A stretch of DNA of 38,945 bases from Morganella psychrotolerans (GTDB lineage: Bacteria > Pseudomonadota > Gammaproteobacteria > Enterobacterales > Enterobacteriaceae): contig NZ_LZEW01000007.1 in the NCBI RefSeq assembly GCF_001676155.1, positions 1 to 38,945 on the forward strand. Direction: 5' to 3'. This document shows positions 30,864 through 38,945 of the stretch, piece by piece (the stretch's first letter is position 1; each line of letters starts with the position of its first letter). Made by a program: the position numbers and the translations under genes. The notes beneath the pieces are model-generated. The model had not been told where the DNA came from. It did no database searches and was given only the letters and a program-made list of their open reading frames with translations.

Positions 30864-31646
30864 ATGCAGCAGATTTTAACGGGCGATGAAACAGGGTATT
30901 GGGTGATAAGCGCAGATAACCGGGTCTGGCTGCCGGAAGGGCAATTACCGGAAGGAAGTGCGGCGCAATGGATGCTGACCGGCAAACCGGCAGTGCGTAT
31001 CGGTGAATGGCAGGGACTGCCGGTCTGGCTCATCCGTGAAAAAATGCGCTCGGATATGTGTTCACCCCGCATTATTGCCGCAGATAATGATGATTTATTC
31101 AAAATGGCCGGACGCGGCGTGCAGCTTGCGGAATTTTACCGCTCGCACCGCTACTGCGGCTATTGCGGTGCGGCAATGAAATACAGCGAAAGTGAATGGG
31201 CATGTCTGTGTGATGCCTGCCGCGAACGTTATTATCCGCAGATAGCGCCGTGCATTATTGTCGGTATCCGCCGTCATGATTCTATTCTGCTGGCACAGCA
31301 CCGCCGCCATAAAAATGCGCCGCTGTTTACTGTGCTTGCCGGGTTTGTGGAAGTGGGGGAAACCCTGGAAGAAGCGGTTGCCCGCGAAGTAATGGAAGAG
31401 AGCCGCATTGAAATTCAGAATATCCGCTATGTGTCTTCTCAGCCGTGGCCGTTCCCGCACTCACTGATGATGGGCTTTCTGGCGGATTATGCCGACGGTG
31501 AAATTCACCATGATCCGGGCGAACTGCTCAGTGCGGACTGGTATCACTATGATAACCTGCCGGTTATTCCGCCGCCGGATACCATTGCCCGCCGCCTGAT
31601 TGAAGACACGGTTGCACTGTGCCGTCAGGATGATGAAGACGCGTGA
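30864..31646 (+). CDS. nudC: NAD-capped RNA hydrolase / NADH pyrophosphatase NudC
   Basis: NudC removes the NAD cap from RNA and hydrolyses NADH to NMNH and AMP. The product is 260 aa. The zinc ribbon uses C98, C101, C116 and C119 (YCGYCG, LCDACR). The Nudix box is [17 protein letters not shown] followed by MEES (160-180). SQPWPFPHS (192-200) is the NADH-specific signature of this subfamily. It is transcribed divergently from the PHO-box operon. In E. coli the gene before it is rsd, which is absent here. Confidence 0.97.
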   Translation: MQQILTGDETGYWVISADNRVWLPEGQLPEGSAAQWMLTGKPAVRIGEWQGLPVWLIREKMRSDMCSPRIIAADNDDLFKMAGRGVQLAEFYRSHRYCGYCGAAMKYSESEWACLCDACRERYYPQIAPCIIVGIRRHDSILLAQHRRHKNAPLFTVLAGFVEVGETLEEAVAREVMEESRIEIQNIRYVSSQPWPFPHSLMMGFLADYADGEIHHDPGELLSADWYHYDNLPVIPPPDTIARRLIEDTVALCRQDDEDA

Positions 31647-31665
31647 TACTGCCCTGAACACAGCC

Positions 31666-31694
31666 CTGATTATAAGCAATATGCATGCTACAAT
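31666..31694 (+). promoter_or_regulatory. Sigma-70 promoter of hemE (extended -10)
   Basis: CTGATT (31666-31671) and TACAAT (31689-31694) are separated by 17 bp, with TGC directly before the -10 (extended -10). It lies between the nudC stop and hemE, so hemE has its own promoter. Confidence 0.6.
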
Positions 31695-31704
31695 GCTGGT
31701 TTTA

Positions 31705-31724
31705 TAACGTACATCAATACGTTA
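31705..31724 (+). repeat. Inverted repeat in the hemE leader
   Basis: TAACGTA (31705-31711) and TACGTTA (31718-31724) pair perfectly around 6 bases. The repeat lies just after the predicted hemE transcription start and 28 bases before the ATG. It could be an operator or a leader hairpin; no known regulator motif is recognised. Confidence 0.55.
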
Positions 31725-31752
31725 CGCGGCCATTAACTTTTTGGAGTCTGTC

Positions 31753-32820
31753 ATGAGTGAATTGAAAAACGACCGCTATCTGCGTGCATTACTGCGTCAG
31801 CCTGTGGATATCACCCCGGTATGGATGATGCGTCAGGCCGGGCGTTATCTGCCGGAATATAAAGTTACCCGCGAACAGGCGGGGGATTTTATGGCACTGT
31901 GTAAAAACACAGAGCTGGCCTGTGAAGTCACATTGCAGCCGCTGCGTCGTTTCCCGCTGGATGCGGCGATTCTCTTTTCCGATATTCTCACCATTCCGGA
32001 TGCAATGGGTCTGGGGCTCTATTTTGAAACCGGCGAAGGCCCGCGTTTTATGCATCCGGTACAAAGTGCCCGTGATGTGCAAAAGCTGCCGGTGCCGGAC
32101 CCGGAACTGGAACTGGGCTATGTTATGGATGCTGTCCGCGCTATCCGCAAAGCCCTGAACGGCGATATTCCGCTGATTGGCTTTTCCGGCAGTCCGTGGA
32201 CATTAGCCACTTATATGGTGGAAGGCGGCAGCAGCAAAGCCTTCACAAAAATCAAGAAAATGATGTATGCCGAACCGCAGACATTGCATCTGCTGCTGGA
32301 TAAACTGGCAGACAGCGTGATTTTGTACCTGAATGCACAAATCAAAGCCGGTGCGCAGTCTGTGATGATTTTTGATACCTGGGGCGGCGTACTGACCGGG
32401 CGCGATTATCTTGAATTTTCATTGCATTATATGCATAAAATCATCGACGGACTGATCCGTGAAAATGACGGACGCCGTGTGCCGGTAACCTTGTTTACCA
32501 AAGGCGGCGGTCAGTGGCTGGAAGCGATGGCGGCAACCGGCTGTGATGCGCTGGGGCTGGACTGGACAACGGATATCGCAGATGCGCGCCGCCGCGTAGG
32601 TGACAAAGTCGCGCTTCAGGGCAATATGGATCCGTCCATGTTATATGCATCACCTACGCGTATTGAAGACGAAGTGGCATCCATCCTGGCCGGTTTCGGG
32701 CAGGGCGAAGGGCATGTGTTTAATCTCGGACATGGCATCCACCAGGATGTGGAACCTGATCATGCCGGTGCTTTTATTGACGCAGTACACCGCCTGTCAG
32801 GAAAATACCATCAGGGCTGA
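31753..32820 (+). CDS. hemE: Uroporphyrinogen decarboxylase HemE
   Basis: HemE removes the four acetate carboxyl groups of uroporphyrinogen III to give coproporphyrinogen III in haem synthesis. The product is 355 aa from ATG 31753, preceded by GGAG. The N-terminal signature [32 protein letters not shown] with the catalytic aspartate, [20 protein letters not shown], and GNMDPSMLY are all present. nfi follows closely, as in E. coli. Confidence 0.98.
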   Translation: MSELKNDRYLRALLRQPVDITPVWMMRQAGRYLPEYKVTREQAGDFMALCKNTELACEVTLQPLRRFPLDAAILFSDILTIPDAMGLGLYFETGEGPRFMHPVQSARDVQKLPVPDPELELGYVMDAVRAIRKALNGDIPLIGFSGSPWTLATYMVEGGSSKAFTKIKKMMYAEPQTLHLLLDKLADSVILYLNAQIKAGAQSVMIFDTWGGVLTGRDYLEFSLHYMHKIIDGLIRENDGRRVPVTLFTKGGGQWLEAMAATGCDALGLDWTTDIADARRRVGDKVALQGNMDPSMLYASPTRIEDEVASILAGFGQGEGHVFNLGHGIHQDVEPDHAGAFIDAVHRLSGKYHQG

Positions 32821-32855
32821 TGTCAGCCCGCTTTAACAGAATAACGGAGGTCGTG

Positions 32856-33599
32856 ATGTCAGAGATTGACACCCGTACGCTGAAAGCCCGGCAGATTGAA
32901 CTGGCACAACAGGTCAGTTTGCAGGATGTGGTTATCGATCCCCGCTATGTGGCGGGGGTTGATGTTGGTTTTGAGGATGAAGGGCGGATAACCCGCGCCG
33001 CCGTCGTGATCCTTACATACCCGGACCTGGTTGTGGCGGAGTATCAGATTGCCCGCATTCCCACTCAGCTTCCCTATATCCCGGGACTGCTCTCTTTTCG
33101 TGAAATCCCGGCTATTCTTGCCGCGTGGGAAAAACTGACCTTAAAACCGGATCTGGTGCTGGTGGATGGTCAGGGACGTGCACATCCGCGCCGTCTCGGT
33201 GTTGCCGGTCATCTGGGCGTAACACTGAATATCCCGGCTATCGGCGTTGCCAAAAGCCGCTTGTGCGGACATTATGACGCACTCGCGGAAGGTGTGGATG
33301 CACAGTCCCCTCTCATGGATAAAGAGGAGCAGCTTGGCTGGGTCTGGCGCAGTAAAGCGCGCTGCAATCCGCTGTTCATTTCTCCCGGACATCTTATGAG
33401 TATTGACACGGCATTAGTGTGGGTGAAAGCCATGATCCGTGGCTACCGCCTGCCTGAACCCACCCGCTGGGCTGATGGTATTGCCTCAAATCGAACGTTT
33501 TTCGTCCGGTTGAAACAGAAATATCCAGATTTTCCACGTAAAGATGTGGATATTATGGATTTTCAGGTAAACTGCGGCACATGTCAGAGTAACGAGTAA
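32856..33599 (+). CDS. nfi: Endonuclease V (deoxyinosine 3' endonuclease)
   Basis: Endonuclease V nicks DNA at the second bond 3' of deoxyinosine and starts repair of deaminated adenine. The product is 247 aa from ATG 32856, which has GGAGG 6 bases upstream; the frame is also open from an ATG at 32820 that overlaps the hemE stop. The metal-binding residues are seen as D36 (VAGVDVGF), E83 (LSFREIP) and D104 ([14 protein letters not shown]). The strand-wedge region LPYIPG is at 72-77. It is co-transcribed with hemE and yjaG. Confidence 0.96.
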   Translation: MSEIDTRTLKARQIELAQQVSLQDVVIDPRYVAGVDVGFEDEGRITRAAVVILTYPDLVVAEYQIARIPTQLPYIPGLLSFREIPAILAAWEKLTLKPDLVLVDGQGRAHPRRLGVAGHLGVTLNIPAIGVAKSRLCGHYDALAEGVDAQSPLMDKEEQLGWVWRSKARCNPLFISPGHLMSIDTALVWVKAMIRGYRLPEPTRWADGIASNRTFFVRLKQKYPDFPRKDVDIMDFQVNCGTCQSNE

Positions 33600-33605
33600 T
33601 ACGGA

Positions 33606-34196
33606 ATGTTAAAGAACCCGATCCATTTACGGCTGGAAAAACTGGAAAGCTGGCAGCATCTCACTTTCGCAGCAAGTCTGTGCGAGAGAATGTACCCCAA
33701 TTATGCCGTTTTTTGTCAGCAGACCGGGTTTGCTGATCCGTCTCTTTACCGGCGTATTCTGGAACTCATCTGGGAAGTGCTTACCGTCAAAGATGCAAAA
33801 ATAAACTTTGACAGCCAGCTGGAAAAGCTGGAAGAAGCCATCCCCGATGGTGAAGACTATGATATTTATGGTGTGTTCCCGGCTATTGATGCCTGTGCGG
33901 GACTCAGTGAACTTGTTCACATGCGTCTGAGCGGTGAAACGCTGGAACATGCTATCGCGGTAAGTGAAATTTCGGTTGGCACTGTTGCCATGCTGGAAAT
34001 GACACAGGCCGGACGCGAAATGACCGATGAAGAATTAAAAGAATTACCTGCTGTTGAAGAAGAGTGGGATATTCAGTGGGAAATTTTCCGCTTATTAGCT
34101 GCATGCGAAGAGCGCGACATTGAGTTGATAAAAGGCTTGAAATCAGATCTCCGCGAAGCGGGGGTCAGTAATATTGGCGTTAGTTTAGGCGATTAA
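33606..34196 (+). CDS. yjaG: YjaG family protein (DUF416)
   Basis: This is a 196-aa mostly helical, acidic protein matching the YjaG/DUF416 family found at this same place in E. coli between nfi and hupA. The function is unknown. Conserved-looking parts are LRLEKLESWQHLTFAASLCERMYPNY at the start, DYDIYGVFPAIDACAGL near residue 83, and EWDIQWEIFRLL near 152. It has no signal peptide or membrane segment. It starts 6 bases after nfi, so the two are co-transcribed. Confidence 0.92.
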   Translation: MLKNPIHLRLEKLESWQHLTFAASLCERMYPNYAVFCQQTGFADPSLYRRILELIWEVLTVKDAKINFDSQLEKLEEAIPDGEDYDIYGVFPAIDACAGLSELVHMRLSGETLEHAIAVSEISVGTVAMLEMTQAGREMTDEELKELPAVEEEWDIQWEIFRLLAACEERDIELIKGLKSDLREAGVSNIGVSLGD

Positions 34197-34240
34197 ATCA
34201 AAAAACGTGATTTAAGCCTATAAATGCCGATGTTAAAGAC

Positions 34241-34270
34241 TTCACAATTGCCCCGTCTCTGGTCTACAGT
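34241..34270 (+). promoter_or_regulatory. Candidate promoter of hupA
   Basis: TTCACA (34241-34246) and TACAGT (34265-34270) are separated by 18 bp in the 182-base gap before hupA. Both elements are imperfect, and a leader of about 100 bases would result. Confidence 0.35.
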
Positions 34271-34378
34271 GAGGGGCGAAAAGAAGTGGCTATCGGGGCG
34301 CGTGTATCAGGGCTGTCAAATGACACATCCGACGCACTCGATGCTTTGCAAACGATAAACACACTGTAAGGATATTTT

Positions 34379-34651
34379 ATGAATAAGACTCAATTGATTG
34401 ATGCTATCGCAGAAAAAGCAGAGCTGTCTAAAGTACAGGCGAAAGCAGCGCTGGAATCTACACTGGCGGCCATCACAGACTCTCTGAAAGAAGGCGATCC
34501 CGTACAATTAGTTGGCTTCGGTACTTTTAAAGTTAACCATCGTGCAGAGCGTACCGGCCGTAACCCGCAGACTGGTAATGAAATCAAAATTGCAGCGGCA
34601 AATGTGCCAGCTTTCTCTGCCGGTAAAGCACTGAAAGACGCAGTAAAATAA
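34379..34651 (+). CDS. hupA: DNA-binding protein HU-alpha
   Basis: HU-alpha is the nucleoid protein that binds and bends DNA as a homodimer or with HU-beta. The product is 90 aa with the family start [25 protein letters not shown], the beta-arm sequence [17 protein letters not shown] and the C-terminal [13 protein letters not shown]. The DNA-intercalating proline is in RNPQTG. A ribosome binding site (TAAGGA) lies 7-8 bases upstream. Confidence 0.98.
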   Translation: MNKTQLIDAIAEKAELSKVQAKAALESTLAAITDSLKEGDPVQLVGFGTFKVNHRAERTGRNPQTGNEIKIAAANVPAFSAGKALKDAVK

Positions 34652-34656
34652 TTGCG

Positions 34657-35352
34657 TTGCAAAAACAGATTATCAGAGGGGGATTTCGTCCCCTTTTGTT
34701 GATCAGACAGGGGCTGCTCGCACTGGGCTTTTGCTCATTGCTCAGCGCCTGTTCCGGTCAACCCACACTTCCTCCCTTCAGTGCCTCCGGCTATATTGCG
34801 GATGATGGCGCTGTCAGAATGTGGCGTCTTAACGCCGACAATGTCTCCCGTGTTCTGATGAGTGTTTACAGTCCGTACCGTGACGGACAAACGGTTGTGA
34901 CCGTCTATGAATTCCGCCGCGGAAAACTCTGGCAGATCCGTACTGAATATCTCGGTGATAATGGTTTCTCTGAACAACTGCGCCTCGACCACGAGGGTAA
35001 TGCGATTTTTATGCAGCGGGAAAAGAACGGACAAAAATCACCACTGAGCACGGATGAAGTAGCGCGGATAACGTTTATGGCAGAGCGTCAGTTATCCCTG
35101 AATACCGCACTTATCACCGGCGACATCCGTCTGAAACAGGGACAATGGCGAGACAGCTATGTGACTGACTGTCAGGGAAATAAATCGTACGTTGAGTTTA
35201 ATGCCGAAACTGAACACTTCCTGGCTAAACGCCAGCGGAACAGTACATCACCTATCTATATTGCGTGGCTGGAATCGCCGGAAGGGCGTGAAATTTTGCT
35301 GGCTGCGAATGATAACTTCTGTAAATGGGAACCCACGGAAGATTCACTGTAA
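34657..35352 (+). CDS. yjaH: YjaH-like lipoprotein (DUF1481)
   Basis: This is a predicted lipoprotein of up to 231 aa, matching the DUF1481/YjaH family that follows hupA in E. coli. The signal peptide has a lipobox LLSAC, so the cysteine would be lipidated after cleavage and the protein anchored in the envelope. The function is unknown. The start is unsure: no ATG is available. TTG 34657 gives the longest frame, while TTG 34696 or 34699 would give a shorter signal peptide and start after the hupA terminator hairpin. Expression may depend on read-through from hupA. Confidence 0.8.
   Translation: MQKQIIRGGFRPLLLIRQGLLALGFCSLLSACSGQPTLPPFSASGYIADDGAVRMWRLNADNVSRVLMSVYSPYRDGQTVVTVYEFRRGKLWQIRTEYLGDNGFSEQLRLDHEGNAIFMQREKNGQKSPLSTDEVARITFMAERQLSLNTALITGDIRLKQGQWRDSYVTDCQGNKSYVEFNAETEHFLAKRQRNSTSPIYIAWLESPEGREILLAANDNFCKWEPTEDSL
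34677..34699 (+). terminator. Rho-independent terminator of hupA
   Basis: AGGGG (34677-34681) pairs with CCCCT (34690-34694), extended by a G-T pair, around ATTTCG and followed by TTT and further T. It lies 25 bases after the hupA stop and overlaps the possible first codons of the next gene. Confidence 0.75.
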
Positions 35353-35376
35353 ATCTCCCGCAGGTTTTATCACTGC

Positions 35377-36660
35377 TTAGTTTTTCAGTCTTTCAATAGC
35401 ACGATAGCCGATATCCCGGCGATAAAATGCCCCGTCCCACTGAATATGACGCAGCGCGGCATAAGCCTGTTTTTGTGCCTGTGCGATATCATTACCTAAT
35501 GCGGTGACACACAATACCCGTCCGCCGTTAGTAACAACCTGTCCGTCTTTCAGTGCAGTACCTGCCTGGAATACTTTGCAGTCAGCTTCCTGAACATTCA
35601 GCCCGTCAATGATATCACCCTGACGATAATTTCCCGGATAGCCACCGGCTGCCATCACAATTCCCAGCGCCGGACGCGGATCCCACTGTGATGTTTTCCC
35701 GGCTAACTGCCCCTGCGCACCCGCAAGACACAGTTCCACGAGATCAGATTGCAGACGCATCATAATCGGCTGGGTTTCCGGGTCACCAAAGCGGCAGTTG
35801 AATTCAATGACTTTCGGCTCACCGTTTTCATCAATCATCAGACCTGCGTACAGGAATCCTTGATAGATATTACCTTCGGCGGCCATTCCTTCGACTGTCG
35901 GATAAATCACTTTCTCCATCACCCGCTGATGAACAACATCAGTCACTACCGGTGCCGGAGAATACGCACCCATCCCGCCGGTATTAGGTCCGGTATCACC
36001 ATCACCGACCCGCTTGTGATCCTGACTGGTTGCCATCGGTATGATATTTTTGCCATCAACCATAACAATAAAACTGGCTTCTTCGCCGGTCAGAAACTCT
36101 TCAATCACAATGCGGTGCCCGGCATCGCCGAAGGCATTGCCTGCGAGCATGTCATGTACGGCATCCTGTGCTTCTTTCAGTGTCATGGCGACAATCACGC
36201 CTTTGCCCGCCGCGAGTCCGTCCGCTTTGATAACAATGGGCGCGCCGACTTTATTAAGGTAGGCAAGTGCAGGTTCAATCTCTGTGAAATTCTGGTATGC
36301 CGCAGAGGGAATATGGTGGCGTGCCAGAAAATCTTTGGTAAAGGCTTTTGAGCCTTCGAGCTGTGCGGCACCTTTTGTCGGACCAAAAATGGTCAGACCG
36401 GCGGCAGTAAACACATCGACCACACCCATCACCAGCGGCGTTTCCGGTCCGACAATAGTCAGACCGATATCGTGGGATTGTGCAAAAGCCAGCAGTCCGT
36501 CAATATCCGTTGCATCAATATCCACATTTTTAAGATGCGGTTCCTGCGCTGTACCGGCATTACCTGGTGCGACATAAACATTTTCCGCCAGCGGAGATTG
36601 CGCTGCTTTCCAGGCAAGGGCGTGTTCGCGCCCGCCGTTACCAATAATCAGAATATTCAT
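35377..36660 (-). CDS. purD: Phosphoribosylamine-glycine ligase PurD
   Basis: PurD makes glycinamide ribonucleotide from phosphoribosylamine, glycine and ATP in purine synthesis. The product is 427 aa with an ATP-grasp fold. The start MNILIIGNGGREHALAWKAAQSP, GPETPLVMGVVD, IKADGLAAGKGVIVA, and FNCRFGDPETQP in the metal/ATP site are conserved. It is the second gene of the purHD operon, 23 bases after purH. Confidence 0.98.
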   Translation of the reverse strand: MNILIIGNGGREHALAWKAAQSPLAENVYVAPGNAGTAQEPHLKNVDIDATDIDGLLAFAQSHDIGLTIVGPETPLVMGVVDVFTAAGLTIFGPTKGAAQLEGSKAFTKDFLARHHIPSAAYQNFTEIEPALAYLNKVGAPIVIKADGLAAGKGVIVAMTLKEAQDAVHDMLAGNAFGDAGHRIVIEEFLTGEEASFIVMVDGKNIIPMATSQDHKRVGDGDTGPNTGGMGAYSPAPVVTDVVHQRVMEKVIYPTVEGMAAEGNIYQGFLYAGLMIDENGEPKVIEFNCRFGDPETQPIMMRLQSDLVELCLAGAQGQLAGKTSQWDPRPALGIVMAAGGYPGNYRQGDIIDGLNVQEADCKVFQAGTALKDGQVVTNGGRVLCVTALGNDIAQAQKQAYAALRHIQWDGAFYRRDIGYRAIERLKN

Positions 36661-36683
36661 AAGGTAAGTTCCGGTTTCTTTTA

Positions 36684-38273
36684 TTAATGGCGAAAATGGC
36701 GCATGCCGGTGAAAATCATGGCAATGTTGTGCTCATCTGCGGCAGCGATCACTTCATCATCACGAATAGAGCCGCCGGGCTGGATGACACAGGTTATCCC
36801 GACCGCTGCTGCGGCATCGATTCCGTCGCGGAACGGGAAGAAGGCATCAGATGCCATGGCACAACCGGCAACTTCCAGCCCTTCATCACCGGCTTTGATC
36901 CCGGCAATTTTCGCGGAATAAACCCGGCTCATCTGACCCGCGCCCACGCCGATGGTCATATCATTCTTAGCATAAACAATGGCATTGGATTTGACGAACT
37001 TCGCCACCTTCCAGCAGAACAGAGCATCTTTCAGTTCCTGCTCTGTCGGCTGACGCTTGCTGACAACCTGTAAGTCATTGCCGGTGACCATGCCGAGGTC
37101 ACGATCCTGTACCAGCAGCCCGCCATTTACGCGCTTGAAATCAAGTGCGGCAACCGGGTTCTGCCACTGACCACAGGTCAGTACGCGGACATTTTGTTTT
37201 GTTGCAAGGATTGGCAATGCATCTTCAGCAACTGACGGGGCGATAATCACTTCCACAAACTGGCGCTCAACAATGGCAGAGGCTGTTTTGGCATCCAGCT
37301 CACGGTTAAACGCGATAATCCCGCCGAATGCAGAAGTCGGATCAGTTTTAAAGGCATTGTCGTAAGCGGTCAGTAATAAAGGTGCGACTGCCACTCCGCA
37401 CGGGTTTGCGTGCTTCACAATGACACAGGCAGGCTGAGTAAACTGTTTTACACACTCAAGTGCGGCATCAGTATCAGCGATATTATTATAAGAGAGGGCT
37501 TTGCCTTGTAACTGAACGGCGGTACTGATCGAGGCTTCCTGAATATTCTCTTCTATATAGAAGGCAGCATTCTGATGGCTGTTCTCGCCATAGCGCATAT
37601 CCTGCTTTTTGATAAAGTTCAGATTCAGGGTACGCGGGAACTGACCGGAAGGCTGAGTGGTATCACCGTGATAAGGTTTGACCTGCTGTCCGAAGTAGTT
37701 AGCGATCATGCTGTCGTAAGCGGCTGTGTGCTCAAAGGCTTTAATTGCAAGATCAAAACGGGTGTCAAAACTCAGGCTGTGCTGACCGGCATCCATCTCT
37801 GCAATAATAGTTGCGTAATCGCTGCTCTTTACCACAATCGCCACATCTTTATGGTTCTTTGCCGCAGAGCGGACCATGGTCGGGCCGCCGATATCGATAT
37901 TCTCAACCGCGTCTTCTGTGGTGCAACCCGGTTTTGCCACTGTTTCAGCAAACGGATAGAGATTCACTACCACCATATCGATGGCCTCTATCTGATGCTT
38001 CGCCATTACTTCATCATCAATACCGCGGCGTCCTAAAATCCCGCCGTGTACTTTCGGATGCAGGGTTTTGACGCGTCCGTCCATCATTTCCGGGAAACCG
38101 GTGTAATCGGAGACTTCCGTGACAGGCAGCCCGGCCTGAGATAACAGACGGGCAGTGCCGCCGGTTGACAGCAAATCAACACCACGGGCGGCGAGCGCCT
38201 GTGCAAATTCAATGATGCCGGTTTTGTCAGAGACACTGAGCAGGGCGCGACGGATAGGGCGAAGCTGTTGCAT
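36684..38273 (-). CDS. purH: Bifunctional AICAR transformylase / IMP cyclohydrolase PurH
   Basis: PurH performs the last two steps of IMP synthesis: formylation of AICAR and ring closure to IMP. The product is 529 aa, the E. coli length. The N-terminal MGS-like cyclohydrolase domain has [24 protein letters not shown] and HGGILGRRG. The transformylase domain carries the catalytic Lys-His in [12 protein letters not shown] and ends in [12 protein letters not shown] followed by [11 protein letters not shown]. It is first in the operon, behind a perfect PurR operator. AICAR is also released by ThiC-linked and histidine pathways. Confidence 0.98.
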   Translation of the reverse strand: MQQLRPIRRALLSVSDKTGIIEFAQALAARGVDLLSTGGTARLLSQAGLPVTEVSDYTGFPEMMDGRVKTLHPKVHGGILGRRGIDDEVMAKHQIEAIDMVVVNLYPFAETVAKPGCTTEDAVENIDIGGPTMVRSAAKNHKDVAIVVKSSDYATIIAEMDAGQHSLSFDTRFDLAIKAFEHTAAYDSMIANYFGQQVKPYHGDTTQPSGQFPRTLNLNFIKKQDMRYGENSHQNAAFYIEENIQEASISTAVQLQGKALSYNNIADTDAALECVKQFTQPACVIVKHANPCGVAVAPLLLTAYDNAFKTDPTSAFGGIIAFNRELDAKTASAIVERQFVEVIIAPSVAEDALPILATKQNVRVLTCGQWQNPVAALDFKRVNGGLLVQDRDLGMVTGNDLQVVSKRQPTEQELKDALFCWKVAKFVKSNAIVYAKNDMTIGVGAGQMSRVYSAKIAGIKAGDEGLEVAGCAMASDAFFPFRDGIDAAAAVGITCVIQPGGSIRDDEVIAAADEHNIAMIFTGMRHFRH

Positions 38274-38387
38274 GAGTTTGGATCCCTTGAGTTCAGCTAA
38301 AAATGATAGTGGGGTGCAGGTGAAACCGGGTTATTGCATAAGATTTCAAAACCCGGGGCAAAGATCAACAGGTCATTAATAGTGCCG

Positions 38388-38416
38388 ATTGTAACGCAAA
38401 CGTTTGCGTGATGCTT
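38388..38416 (-). promoter_or_regulatory. purHD promoter with PurR operator
   Basis: The 16-base palindrome ACGCAAACGTTTGCGT (38394-38409) is a perfect PurR box. On the minus strand it is followed directly by TACAAT (38388-38393) as -10. The operator therefore fills the promoter spacer, and no good -35 is visible (AAGCAT at 38411-38416). Binding of PurR with hypoxanthine or guanine would block polymerase. The start lies about 105 bases before purH. Confidence 0.9.
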
Positions 38417-38441
38417 GGGAATTTTATGATTTTTTACAGTT

Positions 38442-38450
38442 TGTGGATAA
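38442..38450 (-). promoter_or_regulatory. Perfect DnaA box sequence
   Basis: TGTGGATAA on the plus strand is TTATCCACA on the minus strand, the consensus DnaA box. It lies between the divergent purHD and rrn promoters. A single 9-base match can occur by chance, so a function is not shown. Confidence 0.35.
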
Positions 38451-38526
38451 CTTTGTGCGTAACCCGGTATAAACAGGGGTTTTGCTGTGGAATGCAGCAA
38501 ACAGTCAGAAATTTGAAAATTAACAC

Positions 38527-38554
38527 TTGTCTTCTGAAAGCGACTCCCTATAAT
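38527..38554 (+). promoter_or_regulatory. rRNA operon promoter P1
   Basis: TTGTCT (38527-38532) and TATAAT (38549-38554) are separated by 16 bp and followed by a GC-rich discriminator (GCACCCC), the hallmark of rrn P1. The bases just upstream (about 38505-38524) are AT-rich, like an UP element. Confidence 0.9.
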
Positions 38555-38633
38555 GCACCCCACTGACACGGAACAACACGCTGACAAGCGCGCCGGCAGT
38601 GAGAAGAACAGCACGAAGTTGAAAAACAAATGC

Positions 38634-38661
38634 TTGACTTCAGAGGTGAAAGGCGTAATAT
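38634..38661 (+). promoter_or_regulatory. rRNA operon promoter P2
   Basis: TTGACT (38634-38639) and TAATAT (38656-38661) are separated by 16 bp, about 107 bases downstream of P1, the usual tandem arrangement. Confidence 0.88.
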
Positions 38662-38713
38662 ACGCAGCCTCGCAACAACGCAGAAGACCGGCAACGGCAG
38701 CGTATGTTTGCAA

Positions 38714-38725
38714 TGCTCTTTAACA
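38714..38725 (+). promoter_or_regulatory. rrn leader boxA antitermination site
   Basis: TGCTCTTTAACA is the exact enterobacterial boxA, where NusB-S10 loads the antitermination complex. TGTGTGGGCACTCACA, a boxC-like hairpin region, follows at 38741-38756. Confidence 0.92.
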
Positions 38726-38864
38726 ATTTATCAGACAATCTGTGTGGGCACTCACAGGACATATCGCAAAATATTATTTTTGAGAAGTCTTGAAGAGTGA
38801 CCAAAGCAGCAGCTTCGCAAGAAGCAGCAGTAAACAGTTTATTTCTTTGAGCATCAGACACTTT

Positions 38865-38945
38865 TAATTGAAGAGTTTGATCATGGCTCAGATTGAACGC
38901 TGGCGGCAGGCCTAACACATGCAAGTCGGGCGGTAACAGGGAGAA
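38865..38945 (+). rRNA. rrs: 16S ribosomal RNA, 5' end (partial)
   Basis: TAATTGAAGAGTTTGATC, GGCTCAGATTGAACGCTGG and CGGCAGGCCTAACACATG are the universal start of bacterial 16S rRNA. About 81 bases are inside the window, ending in the variable V1 region (GTCGGGCGGTAACAGGGAG). The sequence fits Enterobacterales, but is too short for genus assignment. Confidence 0.97.

Overview
The window looks like a chromosomal segment of an enterobacterium of the Morganellaceae, most likely Morganella or a close relative. The gene order tuf-secE-nusG-rplKAJL-rpoBC, thiCEFSGH, nudC-hemE-nfi-yjaG-hupA-yjaH, purHD-rrn is the classical enterobacterial block. RpoB (1342 aa) and RpoC (1407 aa) match the E. coli lengths. 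The base composition is moderate, higher than I would expect for Proteus or Providencia. The genus is an inference, because only about 80 bases of 16S rRNA are present.

Layout. Bases 1-12,590 hold the end of tuf, secE-nusG, the L11 and L10 ribosomal protein operons with their promoters and L10 leader, the rplL-rpoB attenuator, and rpoBC closed by a terminator. Bases 12,600-17,700 are accessory: a periplasmic NodB-type polysaccharide deacetylase, then a MerR-type regulator divergent from a PLP-dependent C-S lyase-like enzyme and an AGCS amino acid:cation symporter. The intergenic region between them has a MerR-type promoter with a 19-bp spacer and an internal dyad. Bases 17,690-23,475 (minus strand) are the thiCEFSGH operon with overlapping genes and a TPP riboswitch leader. 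Bases 23,540-25,310 hold a chemoreceptor with a candidate sigma-28 promoter.

Bases 25,355-30,760 (minus strand) are a six-gene operon: a periplasmic binding protein, an alkaline-phosphatase-superfamily hydrolase, two ABC permeases, an ABC ATPase and a HAD phosphatase-like gene broken by a one-base excess in an A8 tract. Five tandem PhoB half-sites spaced exactly 11 bp apart precede it, so it is probably a phosphate-starvation system that imports and dephosphorylates an organophosphorus compound. This is the most interesting unit in the window.

Bases 30,864-35,352 hold nudC, hemE, nfi, yjaG, hupA and a yjaH-like lipoprotein. Bases 35,377-38,416 hold purHD on the minus strand, with a perfect PurR operator in its promoter. 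The last 430 bases are the P1/P2 promoters, leader with boxA, and 5' end of a ribosomal RNA operon on the plus strand.

Compared with E. coli, rsd is missing between thiC and nudC, and zraPSR is missing between yjaH and purD. The chemoreceptor and the PHO-box operon sit where rsd would be.
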